From NCBI RefSeq assembly GCF_022347545.1, contig NZ_JAKREW010000005.1, positions 62,001 to 126,000 on the forward strand: a stretch of 64,000 bases of DNA, in the 5' to 3' direction. The translations under genes and the position numbers were made by a program. This document shows positions 7,687 to 16,243 of this stretch, piece by piece; the first letter of the stretch is position 1; each line of letters opens with the position of its first letter. The notes beneath the pieces are model-generated. The model was given only the letters and a program-made list of their open reading frames with translations, searched no databases and was not told the DNA's origin. This DNA is from Terribium retamae (GTDB lineage: Bacteria > Pseudomonadota > Alphaproteobacteria > Rhizobiales > Rhizobiaceae).

Positions 7687-8226
7687 ATGCCTGTTTCCAA
7701 CAGCGCTTCGCGCGCGCCCTCTCGTGTTGATTTGGTTCCTGTTCGGTTCGGCCTCGTGTCAGCTGCCTTCGCGGTTTTGCTGGCCGGCATGCCGGTCGCC
7801 TTCGCCCATGAGTTCAAGGTCGGCAGCCTCGAGATCGATCACCCTTGGTCACGTGCCACCCCGCCCGGAGCCAAGGTGGCCGGCGGCTACCTCATCATAA
7901 AGAACAGCGGCGGTGAGCCGGATCGCCTGGTCTCCATCTCCTCGGATGTTTCGCAGAAGGCCGAGGTGCACGAAATGGCGGTCAAGGACGGCGTCATGAC
8001 CATGCGCAAAGTCGACGGCGGCCTGGAAATCCCGGCCAATGGCAAGGCGGAGCTCGCACCCGGCGGTTATCACCTGATGTTCATGGGCCTCAATCGACAG
8101 CCGAAACAGGGCGAGAAATTCGCCGCGACGCTGACCTTCGAGAAGGCCGGCCCGGTCACGGTGGAGTTCAATGTCGAGGCTGTTGGCGGTGCCGCCCCCA
8201 AAGGGCATGGCGACCACGCGAACTGA
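7687..8226 (+). CDS. PCu(A)C-family periplasmic copper chaperone
   Basis: This family carries Cu(I) in the periplasm and can deliver it to the CuA centre of cytochrome oxidase. The 179-residue product has a signal peptide ending AFA before HEFKVGSLEIDHPWSR. The copper motif H-x-M...M...H-x-M is present: VHEM, then MTM about ten residues later, then YHLMFMGL. A tail GHGDH at the C-terminus could add metal ligands. The ATG at 7687 has GGAGCAA upstream. It precedes the YcnI and CopC-CopD genes in one direction with short gaps, which supports a shared copper role. Confidence 0.9.
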   Translation: MPVSNSASRAPSRVDLVPVRFGLVSAAFAVLLAGMPVAFAHEFKVGSLEIDHPWSRATPPGAKVAGGYLIIKNSGGEPDRLVSISSDVSQKAEVHEMAVKDGVMTMRKVDGGLEIPANGKAELAPGGYHLMFMGLNRQPKQGEKFAATLTFEKAGPVTVEFNVEAVGGAAPKGHGDHAN

Positions 8227-8259
8227 TCTTTTCAGACCAGACGATTTCAGAGGACTCCA

Positions 8260-8781
8260 ATGTTCAGAACTATCATGATTGCCGGCCTTTTCATGGGTGT
8301 CGGCGCAGGGACAGCCTTTGCCCACGTTTCGCTTGAAAGCCAGGAAGCTCCGGTCGACTCCACGTACAAAGCGGTCTTTCGTGTTCCGCACGGCTGCGAC
8401 GGCAAGGCAACCACTGCCGTGCGCATCAAGATTCCGGAAGGTGTCATCGACGTGAAGCCGATGCCGAAGGCTGGATGGAAGCTGGAGACGGTGAAAGGCA
8501 AATACGCCAAGGCCTATTCTCTGTGGGGCGAGACGATCAGCGAAGGCGTGACCGAGGTCAACTGGAACGGCGGTAACCTGCCGGACGAATTCTACGACGA
8601 GTTCGTGCTCCGGGCACGGCTGACGGGTGATCTGCCTGCCGGCGAGACCTTGCGCTTCCCAGTAGTGCAGGAATGCGAAGGCGGCGGCACCGCCCGCTGG
8701 ATCGAAATCCCCGCCGCCGGCCAGGACGAGGATGCGGTGGAGCATCCTGCACCCGGTCTGAAACTCCTGCCGAAAAAATGA
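8260..8781 (+). CDS. YcnI family (DUF1775) copper-binding protein
   Basis: YcnI-family proteins are exported copper-binding proteins thought to take part in copper acquisition. The product is 173 residues. It has a signal peptide (MFRTIMIAGLFMGVGAGTAFA) and a mature start HVSLESQEAP, so cleavage exposes the conserved N-terminal His that binds copper in the characterised domain. The domain continues with FRVPHGCDG, VRIKIPEGV, GWKLE and the conserved LPDEFYDEFVLRARL. No C-terminal membrane anchor is visible. AGAGGACTCCA precedes the ATG. The gene stands 33 bases after the PCu(A)C gene. Confidence 0.9.
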   Translation: MFRTIMIAGLFMGVGAGTAFAHVSLESQEAPVDSTYKAVFRVPHGCDGKATTAVRIKIPEGVIDVKPMPKAGWKLETVKGKYAKAYSLWGETISEGVTEVNWNGGNLPDEFYDEFVLRARLTGDLPAGETLRFPVVQECEGGGTARWIEIPAAGQDEDAVEHPAPGLKLLPKK

Positions 8782-8836
8782 TCTCCTGCGGCGCGCCCTT
8801 TCATGGCGCGCCACAATTCCTCTGGTCGATCAGCCC

Positions 8837-10459
8837 ATGTGGTATTTCGCTCTTCGCAATCCATCAGCAGGTGTTCAACGTCTCGCTCTTGCGGTTGTCA
8901 TTCTCTTCGGTCTGCTCGCTCTTTTTGGAGCCGGCCAAGCTTCCGCACATGCCAGCCTGGTCAAGGCCGAGCCGGCGGACGGAGCGATGCTGCAACAAGC
9001 TCCAAGCCGGTTTTCGCTCACTTTCAGCGAACCGGTTTCCCCGCTGGTGCTTACCCTGGTGCGGCCGGACGGCACGCCCGAGCGGCTGACGTCATTTCGC
9101 AGCGACGGGCAGACGCTCGACATCGACAATCCGCAGCCGCTTGGGATCGGCACGCATGTGCTGAGCTGGCGCGTTATTTCCGCGGACGGACATCCGGTTG
9201 GCGGTTCGCTTCTATTTTCTGTCGGCGCGGTCAGCGCCGCGCCGGCAACGGGCGAAGTCGTCGACCCTTGGTTGCATCGCGCCATCTGGATGGCGAAGAT
9301 CTCGCTTTATCTTGGCCTGTTCCTGGGCGTCGGCGGTGCGTTCGCGCTTAGTTGGCTGGCGGGCGAGGGGCGTGGCGGCGATCGCTTCGTCGTAACCATG
9401 CTGTTTGCGGGGCTGATTGCAGCTCCTCTGTCGCTCGGCCTGCAAGGTCTCGATGCACTTGGAGCGCCGTTCGAACAGTTTGCGCAGATGATCGTCTGGC
9501 AGACTGCGTTCGCCACCAGCTTTGTCTGGACTGCCCTGATTGCCGCCATCGCATTGGGGTTGGGGCTTTTGGCACTGGTCCTACCGCGTGTCGATGCCAA
9601 GCCCTTTGCTGCTGTCGCCTTGATCGCGGCCGGTGCGGCGCTCGCCGCCAGCGGCCATGCCAGTGCCGCGGCGCCGCAATGGCTGACACGTCCCATGGTC
9701 TTCCTGCACGGGGTGGGCATCGCCTTCTGGGCAGGTGCGCTCACGCCCTTGGCTGTGACTCTGAGGCGCCAGGCGCCGGGTGCCGAAATATTCCTGCATC
9801 GCTTCTCAGCGGCCATTGTGCCGGTGGTCGCTGTGCTCGTCATTGCCGGCACCGTGCTTGCGGTCATCCAGGTGGAAACGTTCTCGGCGCTGGTCGACAC
9901 CGATTACGGCCAATTGCTGCTGGCCAAGCTCGCTCTCGTGATCGGCCTGTTTACGCTCGCAGCAACCAATCGCTGGGTTCTGACACGTCCCGCTGAAGCT
10001 GGACAGACGGCAGCACGGCACCGGCTCGTGCGTTCCATCGCGGTTGAGGCCGTCATCGTGATAGTGATCTTCGGCATTGCCGCCGGCTGGCGTTTCACGC
10101 CGCCGCCGCGTGCGCTGGCCATCGCCGCAGCCGAGCCAGTCTCGACGCATATGATGACACTTCAGGCGATGGCGGATCTCACGGTAGCGCCCGGCAGGGT
10201 TGGGACCGTATCGGCGAACATCATGCTGATGACGGGCGACTTCGGAGCGCTCGATGCCAAGGAAGTGACGCTGGTGCTGTCGCGACCCGAGGCTGGCATC
10301 GAGCCGTTGAAACGCATCGCAATAAAGCCCGGCGACGGCACATGGCGGGTCGACGATCTCGTCATCCCGTTTGCCGGACGCTGGACGGTGCGGCTCGACA
10401 TCCTGGTGTCGGACTTCGAAATGGTGAAGCTGGAAGGGGCGATCGACATCCGGCTCTGA
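8837..10459 (+). CDS. CopC-CopD fusion, copper resistance/uptake membrane protein (YcnJ type)
   Basis: A fusion of a periplasmic copper-binding CopC domain to a multi-spanning CopD domain, proposed to move copper across the inner membrane. Of 540 residues, about 1-38 form a signal peptide ending ASA. The CopC domain follows (HASLVKAEPADGAMLQQAPS, VISADGHPVGGSLLFSVG) and again begins with His. From about residue 150 there are around eight hydrophobic helices with CopD features (LHRFSAAIVPVV, YGQLLLAKLALVIGLFTLAATNR). A C-terminal periplasmic domain of about 110 residues follows. It ends the copper cluster and a weak GGGCGG-acag-CCGCCC hairpin lies downstream near 10578-10593. Confidence 0.9.
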   Translation: MWYFALRNPSAGVQRLALAVVILFGLLALFGAGQASAHASLVKAEPADGAMLQQAPSRFSLTFSEPVSPLVLTLVRPDGTPERLTSFRSDGQTLDIDNPQPLGIGTHVLSWRVISADGHPVGGSLLFSVGAVSAAPATGEVVDPWLHRAIWMAKISLYLGLFLGVGGAFALSWLAGEGRGGDRFVVTMLFAGLIAAPLSLGLQGLDALGAPFEQFAQMIVWQTAFATSFVWTALIAAIALGLGLLALVLPRVDAKPFAAVALIAAGAALAASGHASAAAPQWLTRPMVFLHGVGIAFWAGALTPLAVTLRRQAPGAEIFLHRFSAAIVPVVAVLVIAGTVLAVIQVETFSALVDTDYGQLLLAKLALVIGLFTLAATNRWVLTRPAEAGQTAARHRLVRSIAVEAVIVIVIFGIAAGWRFTPPPRALAIAAAEPVSTHMMTLQAMADLTVAPGRVGTVSANIMLMTGDFGALDAKEVTLVLSRPEAGIEPLKRIAIKPGDGTWRVDDLVIPFAGRWTVRLDILVSDFEMVKLEGAIDIRL

Positions 10460-10672
10460 GGTTGCGCCGGTTTGGCCTAAGCCAGATTAAGCTTCGAAGA
10501 GCCGCCTGCCAGATGGTGCCGGTCAGCTTCGTTTTTCTCCGAATCCTGAAACACCCTAATCGATTGAAATTTCCGCTGGGCGGACAGCCGCCCTTGTTGA
10601 CGAAGCGAGTGCATGAGGCCAATCATGTCGCCTCTACGGCGGCAGCCGCTATTCGCAGACAGGAATAACAGC

Positions 10673-12088
10673 ATGGATAAAGCCGAAATTGGCCTGATCG
10701 GCCTCGGTACGATGGGTTCCAACCTGGCCCTCAACATTGCCGAGAAAGGGCACCGCATTGCGGTCTACAACCGGACGCCGTCGCGGACCGATGATTTCGT
10801 TGCCAAGGCCGGCGCCCTCGCCAGCCGCGTCGTGCCTTGCGAAAGCCTTGCCGATCTTGCCGCCGCCATTCGCCCGCCGCGACCGATCATCATCATGGTG
10901 CTGGCTGGCACCCCGGTAGACGAGCAAATCGCGGCGCTGCGCGGAGAGCTCGCTGCCAACGACATCATCATCGACGCCGGCAACGCCAATTTCCGCGACA
11001 CGATGCGGCGTTTCAAGGAACTGGAAGGCTCCGGCCTGACTTTCATCGGCATGGGTGTTTCGGGCGGCGAAGAAGGCGCGCGCCATGGTCCGTCGATCAT
11101 GGTCGGCGGCAAGGAGGAATCCTGGCGCCGGGTCGAAAGCGTGCTCACGGCCATCTCTGCCAAATTCAAGGGAGAACCTTGCGCCGCCTGGCTGGGTACG
11201 GACGGGGCCGGTCACTTCGTCAAGACCATTCACAACGGCATCGAGTATGCCGACATGCAGATGATTGCCGAGATCTACGGCATTCTGCGCGACGGGCTTG
11301 GCATGGCGCCGAAGGAAATCGGCTCGGTTTTCGCCGATTGGAACAAGGGGCGACTGAACTCCTACCTGATCGAGATCACCGCCGAGGTGCTCAAGGCCGA
11401 CGACCCTCAGACCGGCAAGCCGGTGGTCGATATCATCCTCGATCGCGCCGGCCAGAAGGGCACGGGCAAGTGGTCGGTAATCGAGGCGCAGCAACTTGGC
11501 ATCCCGGCAACCGCGATCGAGGCTGCAGTGGCAGCCCGTGTGCTGTCCTCGCTGAAGGACGAACGGCTGGCGGCGGAGAGGGTCTATGGCGGCGGGGTCG
11601 TGCCCATCAAGGCTCCGCGCGAAACGCTGCTCAAGCAGCTGGAACTGGCGCTGTTTGCCGGCAAGATCGCGGCCTATGCACAGGGCTTCGCCGTGATGGC
11701 CGGCGCGTCCAAGGAATTCAACTGGAACTTGCCGATGCCGACGATCGCCAAGATCTGGCGTGCCGGCTGCATCATCCGCTCGCAGATGCTGGATACGATG
11801 GTCGAAGCCTTCGGGACCGGCGCTGCCTCGACTAACCTTCTGATGGCACCGGATTTCGTGAAGATGATGCAGGAAGCCCATCCGGCGCTGCGGCACGTGG
11901 TAGCGCTGGCCATGGAGGCCGGCTCGCCGGTTCCGGCACTGTCGTCGGCGCTTGCCTATTTCGACAGTTATCGCCAGGGCCGAGGAACCTCCAACCTCAT
12001 CCAGGCCCAACGCGATTTCTTCGGCGCGCATGGCTTCGAGCGTATCGGCGAAACCGGTGCCTTCCACGGACCTTGGGGTCAGGGCTGA
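10673..12088 (+). CDS. gnd: 6-phosphogluconate dehydrogenase, decarboxylating
   Basis: Oxidises 6-phosphogluconate to ribulose 5-phosphate and CO2 with NADP+, in the pentose phosphate pathway. The ATG at 10673 is preceded by AGGAATAACAGC; the product is 471 residues, the usual dimeric Gnd length. The N-terminus has the Rossmann motif GLIGLGTMGSNLALN and the NADP-type NRTPSR. The substrate signature IGMGVSGGEEGARHGPSIMVGG and the catalytic HFVKTIHNGIEYADMQ are intact. The C-terminal tail FHGPWGQG fits the family. It is transcribed alone, with about 210 bases before it that show no clear element. Confidence 0.96.
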   Translation: MDKAEIGLIGLGTMGSNLALNIAEKGHRIAVYNRTPSRTDDFVAKAGALASRVVPCESLADLAAAIRPPRPIIIMVLAGTPVDEQIAALRGELAANDIIIDAGNANFRDTMRRFKELEGSGLTFIGMGVSGGEEGARHGPSIMVGGKEESWRRVESVLTAISAKFKGEPCAAWLGTDGAGHFVKTIHNGIEYADMQMIAEIYGILRDGLGMAPKEIGSVFADWNKGRLNSYLIEITAEVLKADDPQTGKPVVDIILDRAGQKGTGKWSVIEAQQLGIPATAIEAAVAARVLSSLKDERLAAERVYGGGVVPIKAPRETLLKQLELALFAGKIAAYAQGFAVMAGASKEFNWNLPMPTIAKIWRAGCIIRSQMLDTMVEAFGTGAASTNLLMAPDFVKMMQEAHPALRHVVALAMEAGSPVPALSSALAYFDSYRQGRGTSNLIQAQRDFFGAHGFERIGETGAFHGPWGQG

Positions 12089-12195
12089 GGCTTTTGAGAT
12101 AGCGTCAGTTCGAAACGCGGCGATCGCTCAAGAAGTGGAGTCGCATGTTCGTTGGTGTTTGGGTATCCTCCGCTGGTTCCGGGAGCGGAGGACCC

Positions 12196-13458
12196 ATGCG
12201 AGCGAAATGGCTCTTGTCGTTTGCGACCGTCATTTGCTGGGCAATGGCAGCGCAGGCTGCCAGCGACACTGCTGCAGATGAGTTGACGCGGCGCGTTGCA
12301 AACAGGGTCGAAGAACTTGTCGAGCGTAATTTTTACAAACCCGTCGCTTTTCCTTCATTTGCCGGAAAACATCCAACAAACGCGGATATCGACAAGGCAC
12401 TGGCCGATCTGAAAGCCTCCCACACCCGACGGTTCATGCCTGGCACTCTCGAGTACTACGAAGTTGCGGACATCTATCAGCGCTGGCTCAGCCGCGACCT
12501 CAACTCGATCTTTCCACCGCGCGGTGAGGTCCAATACGAAGGTATCGGCATCGCCACTGCAGTGATCGACGGCAAGCGGTTTGTCACGGACGTCTACGAC
12601 GGTGCCATGGCAAAAGCAGCGGGAATACGGGTCGGAGACGAGGTGCTTTCTGTAAATGCAAAGCCCTTTGAAGAGATTGGATCCTTCAAGGGCGGCGCTG
12701 GAACGATTGCGACTGTCACCGTGAGGCAGGCAGCCGGGGCGCGGCCGATCGATATTCCAGTGATGGTGGTCGCCATTTCCCCGGTGAGAATGTTCCTTGA
12801 GTCAGTAAGCGCGAGTGTTCGGCTTATCGAGGATGCCGGCAACGATATCGGCTATATCCGGCTCTGGACGCTTGCGTCCCCTCTCACCAATGAAACCGTT
12901 GAAACGATGATGCGCAGTGGAATTCTGAGCGACGCCGACGGTTTGGTACTCGACTTGCGCGGCCGTTGGGGCGGCATTTCAAGCGAGCTTCCCGAGATGT
13001 TGATGGAAGATTTCGCGGACATATCCTTCACTATGAGAAACGGCCGCACCTTCTCTCAGCGAGAAACATGGCGCAAACCCATTGTTGTCCTCATCGACGA
13101 AGGAACGCGCAGTGCCAATGAACTGCTGGCCTGTGCAATGAAAAAGCGCGGTTTTACCTTGATTGGTGAGAAAAGTGCCGGAGCTGTGTTGGGCGGTAGC
13201 GCCTACGTTCTTCCAGATGACAGCCTGCTGATGGTAGCGACTTCGATGGTCAAGGTTGACGATGAGGTGCTCGAGGGCAAGGGAGTCGAGCCTGACACAA
13301 TCGTGAATGCGCCTGTCCCTTATGCCGGTGGAGCAGACCCGCAGCTCAAGGCGGCAATGAAGGAAATAACGGAACAACTTTCCGGCGTCAGTCCGTGGCG
13401 CAACGCCCAATCTCCGGAAAGGCGCTGTTCACCGGGAGGTACTGCTCGCTCGAACTGA
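12196..13458 (+). CDS. Secreted S41-like peptidase with PDZ domain
   Basis: The ATG at 12196 yields 420 residues with a signal peptide (MRAKWLLSFATVICWAMAAQA); an upstream ATG at 12145 would spoil it. A helical segment leads to a PDZ domain (GIGIATAVIDGKRFVTDVYDGAMAKAAGIRVGDEVLSVNAKPF), then an S41 core (GYIRLWTLA, GLVLDLRGRWGG, IVVLIDEGTRSANELLACAMKKRG, GEKSAGAVLGG). The nucleophilic Ser is expected in RSANE. The Lys that CtpA/Prc enzymes place in FGKG after the GEK strand is not present; this stretch reads SAGAV, as in other S41 branches. It may therefore use a different dyad or be non-proteolytic. Processing of an envelope protein is possible but unproven. Confidence 0.83.
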   Translation: MRAKWLLSFATVICWAMAAQAASDTAADELTRRVANRVEELVERNFYKPVAFPSFAGKHPTNADIDKALADLKASHTRRFMPGTLEYYEVADIYQRWLSRDLNSIFPPRGEVQYEGIGIATAVIDGKRFVTDVYDGAMAKAAGIRVGDEVLSVNAKPFEEIGSFKGGAGTIATVTVRQAAGARPIDIPVMVVAISPVRMFLESVSASVRLIEDAGNDIGYIRLWTLASPLTNETVETMMRSGILSDADGLVLDLRGRWGGISSELPEMLMEDFADISFTMRNGRTFSQRETWRKPIVVLIDEGTRSANELLACAMKKRGFTLIGEKSAGAVLGGSAYVLPDDSLLMVATSMVKVDDEVLEGKGVEPDTIVNAPVPYAGGADPQLKAAMKEITEQLSGVSPWRNAQSPERRCSPGGTARSN

Positions 13459-13504
13459 AGGTCAAGACACTCCGTTGCCCGGAACTCAGGCAATGTACGT
13501 TCGG

Positions 13505-14545
13505 TTACCTTGGCGCAATGACCTGAGCTGGCACCACCAGTTTTTGTATCGGTGCCGCAGACCTGTCACCGATGCTGCTGAGCACGGCTGTCGCCAGATC
13601 GCGCCCGGCGAGCCGGAAATCTTCTGCCACGACATGGATTTCAGGGCGCACAAGCTGCAGCAGGTTGAACGGTTCCTTGGCGACCAGGTCGACATCGCGT
13701 CCAAGCTTGAGGCCGGCGGCCTCGATGCCTGCGATGAGCGCGAAGGCAGGGCCGCCGGCGCCACAAATGATGCCGTCGGGTCTGCCTGTCCGTTTCATCA
13801 GTTCGATGGTGTGGCGGCGGATGTCGTCGATGACGTTGTCACTGCTGACGGACGAGAACGGAGCCTCGCTCTGCCCTTGACGGTCCAATTCGTCCAAGAA
13901 GCCGCCACGCATATGCTGGTGGTAGGTGAGGGCGGGCGGCGGTGCCAGCAGAGCCAGACGCCGACGGCCGAGTTCGGCCAGCCGCCTTACGGCAAGGCGC
14001 GCGAAGGTCTCGTTGTCGAAGTCGTGATAGGCGTGCTCGATCCCCATTGCCGTGCGGCCATGCGCGGCAAAAGGGAAACCGCGCTCCGTCAGATAGCGCA
14101 CACGCGGGTCGTTCGGTTGGGTGCGCGAAATGATGATACCATCCGCAGAACCGGTCTCCACGACATAGCGGATCGGCTCCATCGGATCGTTGTTGTGGGA
14201 GTAGGGGGCGACGACCAGGTGATAGGGCGTGGCCGCAAGCCGTTCCGAAATGCCGTAAATGAAATCGGACAGGAAGCCGCCGATCTGTTCGGTGGTGTTG
14301 AGCACGACGGAGATGACGTTGGTCTTGCCGGTACGCAAGCGTACACCAGCCCGGTTCGGCCGGTAGCCGATCTGGCGTGCGACAAGCTGGACGCGTTTGC
14401 GGGTCTCGGCGCCGATCTCCGGAGCATCCTTGAGCGCGCGAGACACGGTGGTCACGCCCAGCCCCGTCATAAAGGCGAGCGTCTTCAGCGTCGGCCTGGC
14501 GGCCTCCGCGTCGTCCTCATCCGTATTGCGGCTCGATTTATCCAT
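13505..14545 (-). CDS. LacI/GalR-family repressor of the adjacent carbohydrate operon
   Basis: The ATG at 14545 follows GGGCAGGGTT and gives 346 residues. The N-terminal helix-turn-helix and hinge helix are clear (TLKTLAFMTGLGVTTVSRALKDAPEIGAETRKRVQLVARQIGYRPNRAGVRLRTGKTNVI, about residues 18-75). A periplasmic-binding-protein-like effector domain follows (GGFLSDFIYGISERL, DGIIISRTQPND, DNETFARLAVRRLAELGRRRLALL). It is divergent from the transporter operon. Two operator-like sequences with a TGWAACGTTWCA core flank the intergenic region. The effector should be the imported sugar or a catabolite. Resemblance to AglR-type regulators of alpha-glucoside uptake is general only. Confidence 0.92.
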   Translation of the reverse strand: MDKSSRNTDEDDAEAARPTLKTLAFMTGLGVTTVSRALKDAPEIGAETRKRVQLVARQIGYRPNRAGVRLRTGKTNVISVVLNTTEQIGGFLSDFIYGISERLAATPYHLVVAPYSHNNDPMEPIRYVVETGSADGIIISRTQPNDPRVRYLTERGFPFAAHGRTAMGIEHAYHDFDNETFARLAVRRLAELGRRRLALLAPPPALTYHQHMRGGFLDELDRQGQSEAPFSSVSSDNVIDDIRRHTIELMKRTGRPDGIICGAGGPAFALIAGIEAAGLKLGRDVDLVAKEPFNLLQLVRPEIHVVAEDFRLAGRDLATAVLSSIGDRSAAPIQKLVVPAQVIAPR

Positions 14546-14638
14546 AACCCTGCCCGCAGCGGGCATATCAGCCCGTCTCCGTGGGGACAATCACTGAAAT
14601 TCAAGGCGTGTGCCCAGGCACCTCTATAATGCAATATA

Positions 14639-14657
14639 CTGAAACGTTACAGATTTT
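14639..14657 (-). promoter_or_regulatory. LacI-type operator, distal copy (O2)
   Basis: On the minus strand this reads AAAATCTGTAACGTTTCAG, base for base the same as the copy at 14865-14883 on the plus strand. The centre is a TGAAAC/GTTACA dyad at 14645/14646. It lies about 94 bases before the repressor gene start, so it can also control that gene. Confidence 0.75.
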
Positions 14658-14717
14658 CCAATCGGCCTTCAGGGCACCCCGTACGATCCGGTGCCGGACT
14701 TCGGTTTTCCGAACGGG

Positions 14718-14765
14718 ATTTTGCACTGCGATGACGATTTTGCAGCGCAAAATAGCGAATTTTGC
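14718..14765 (+). promoter_or_regulatory. Cluster of ATTTTGC heptamers between the two LacI operators
   Basis: ATTTTGC occurs in direct orientation at 14718, 14737 and 14759, and inverted (GCAAAAT) at 14747-14753. The middle pair makes a 17-bp dyad, ATTTTGC-AGC-GCAAAAT. The next pair makes GCAAAAT-AGCGA-ATTTTGC. No coding function overlaps. It may bind a second regulator such as a catabolite or global factor. Confidence 0.45.
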
Positions 14766-14862
14766 CACAAACTGATTTCCTCCCTGCCATTTTGTTGAGC
14801 TTCGAAAAATAGTTTGGCCCTGCGGCCGATTGGGGATTGCCACACGGATGCAATTGCCGTAT

Positions 14863-14890
14863 CCAAAATCTGTAACGTTTCAGATTTTGG
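14863..14890 (+). promoter_or_regulatory. LacI-type operator, proximal copy (O1), 28-bp near-perfect palindrome
   Basis: The arms CCAAAATCTG and CAGATTTTGG flank the core TAACGTTT, so the whole 28 bp is symmetric except for one base pair. The centre is 14876/14877. It directly abuts the ribosome-binding site GAGGAATCGG of the binding-protein gene, so it lies in or next to the leader. It is the strongest palindrome seen in the window and shares 19 bp with the distal operator. Confidence 0.82.
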
Positions 14891-14901
14891 GAGGAATCGG
14901 A

Positions 14902-16140
14902 ATGCGACGTATTTTGACGGCTGCCGCGCTGGCAGCTGGAACGGCTTTAGGTTTCGCCGGAGCCGCTTATGCGACGGATCTGGAGGTCACGCATTGGTGG
15001 ACCTCGGGTGGCGAGGCAGCCGCGGTCGCCGAACTCGCCAAGGCTTTCGACGCCACTGGAAACAAATGGGTGGATGGTGCCATCGCCGGCTCCGGCGGTA
15101 CGGCTCGCCCGATCATGATTTCACGCATCACTGGGGGCGATCCAATGGGCGCCACCCAATTCAACCATGGCCGGCAGGCCGAGGAACTGGTGCAGGCTGG
15201 ATTGATGCGCGACCTCACCGACATCGCCACCAAGGGCAAGTGGACGGAAGTGGTTCGTCCGAAGGGGCTGCTCGATTCCTGCACCATCGACGGCAAGATC
15301 TACTGCGTGCCCGTCAACATCCACTCCTGGCAATGGCTGTGGCTCTCCAACGAGGCCTTTGCCAAGGCCGGTGTAGCGGTGCCGAAGAACTGGGACGAGT
15401 ATGTCGCGGCCGCACCTGCGCTGGAAAAGGCCGGCATCGTGCCGCTCGCCGTGGGTGGCCAGCCCTGGCAAACCTCGGGCGCCTTCGACGTGCTCCTGCT
15501 GGCGGTTGGTGGTACCGACGCTTTCCTCAAGGTCTACAAGGACAAGGATGGCGAGTTCGCCGGCGGAGCCGAGATCGCCAAGGTGTTCAAAGCGGCCGAC
15601 GATGCCCGCAAGATGTCCAAGGGCACCAATGTGCAGGATTGGAATCAGGCCACCAACATGGTCATCACCGGCAAGGCCGGCGGACAGATCATGGGCGACT
15701 GGGCGCAAGGCGAGTTCCAGGTGGCCGGGAAGGTTGCCGGCAAGGACTACACCTGCCTGCCCGGTCTCGGCATGAGCAATGCGCTCGCTACGGGCGGCGA
15801 TGCCTTCTATTTCCCGCTGCTCAAGGATGCCGAAAAGGCCAAGGCGCAGGAAGTGCTTGCGGAAACGCTGCTCGACCCCAAGACGCAGGTCGCCTTCAAC
15901 CTGAAGAAGGGTTCGTTGCCGGTGCGTGGCGACGTCGATCTCAATTCCGCAAATGATTGCATGAAAAAGGGCCTCGACATCCTCGCCAAGGGCACCGTGA
16001 TCCCGTGGACGGATCAGTTGCTTTCGCAGGATACGCAGAAGCAGAAGGAGGACCTGTTCTCCGAATTCTTCGCCAAGCCGGACCTGACCGTCGAGGATGC
16101 GCAGAAGCGCTTCGCCGACATCGTTTCCAGTGCCGACTAG
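14902..16140 (+). CDS. Carbohydrate ABC transporter substrate-binding protein (family 1, MalE/GtsA-like)
   Basis: Periplasmic receptor for the importer encoded next to it. The ATG at 14902 follows GGAGGAATCGGA; the product is 412 residues. The signal peptide is MRRILTAAALAAGTALGFAGAAYA. The mature part starts DLEVTHWWTSGGEAAAVAEL, a hallmark of the glucose/oligosaccharide SBP_bac_1 group. It continues with CVPVNIHSWQWLWLSNEAFAKAG and MGDWAQGEFQVAGK. Two Cys pairs may form disulfides. Many aromatic residues (HWW, SWQW, QPWQTS) suit stacking on sugar rings. It resembles the GtsA-like glucose/mannose receptors, but the oxidoreductase and isomerase downstream suggest a disaccharide or modified glucoside. 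Confidence 0.93.
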   Translation: MRRILTAAALAAGTALGFAGAAYATDLEVTHWWTSGGEAAAVAELAKAFDATGNKWVDGAIAGSGGTARPIMISRITGGDPMGATQFNHGRQAEELVQAGLMRDLTDIATKGKWTEVVRPKGLLDSCTIDGKIYCVPVNIHSWQWLWLSNEAFAKAGVAVPKNWDEYVAAAPALEKAGIVPLAVGGQPWQTSGAFDVLLLAVGGTDAFLKVYKDKDGEFAGGAEIAKVFKAADDARKMSKGTNVQDWNQATNMVITGKAGGQIMGDWAQGEFQVAGKVAGKDYTCLPGLGMSNALATGGDAFYFPLLKDAEKAKAQEVLAETLLDPKTQVAFNLKKGSLPVRGDVDLNSANDCMKKGLDILAKGTVIPWTDQLLSQDTQKQKEDLFSEFFAKPDLTVEDAQKRFADIVSSAD

Positions 16141-16243
16141 GACAGACCCGATAGCGGTTCTGCCCTGATCCTGTCTCCCCCGATCCTCCCGGGTTCCGGT
16201 CTGCCGTTTGCTTGGCGGACCGGAATTCCCGGAGGTCCAACGC

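Noticed and set aside
10649..12067. 472-codon minus-strand frame over gnd
   Set aside because: gnd on the plus strand is complete with catalytic motifs; the antisense product resembles no family.
14814..15956. 380-codon plus-strand frame overlapping the binding-protein gene in another frame
   Set aside because: The 412-residue binding protein has a signal peptide and all family features; the overlapping frame is Arg/Gly-rich noise.
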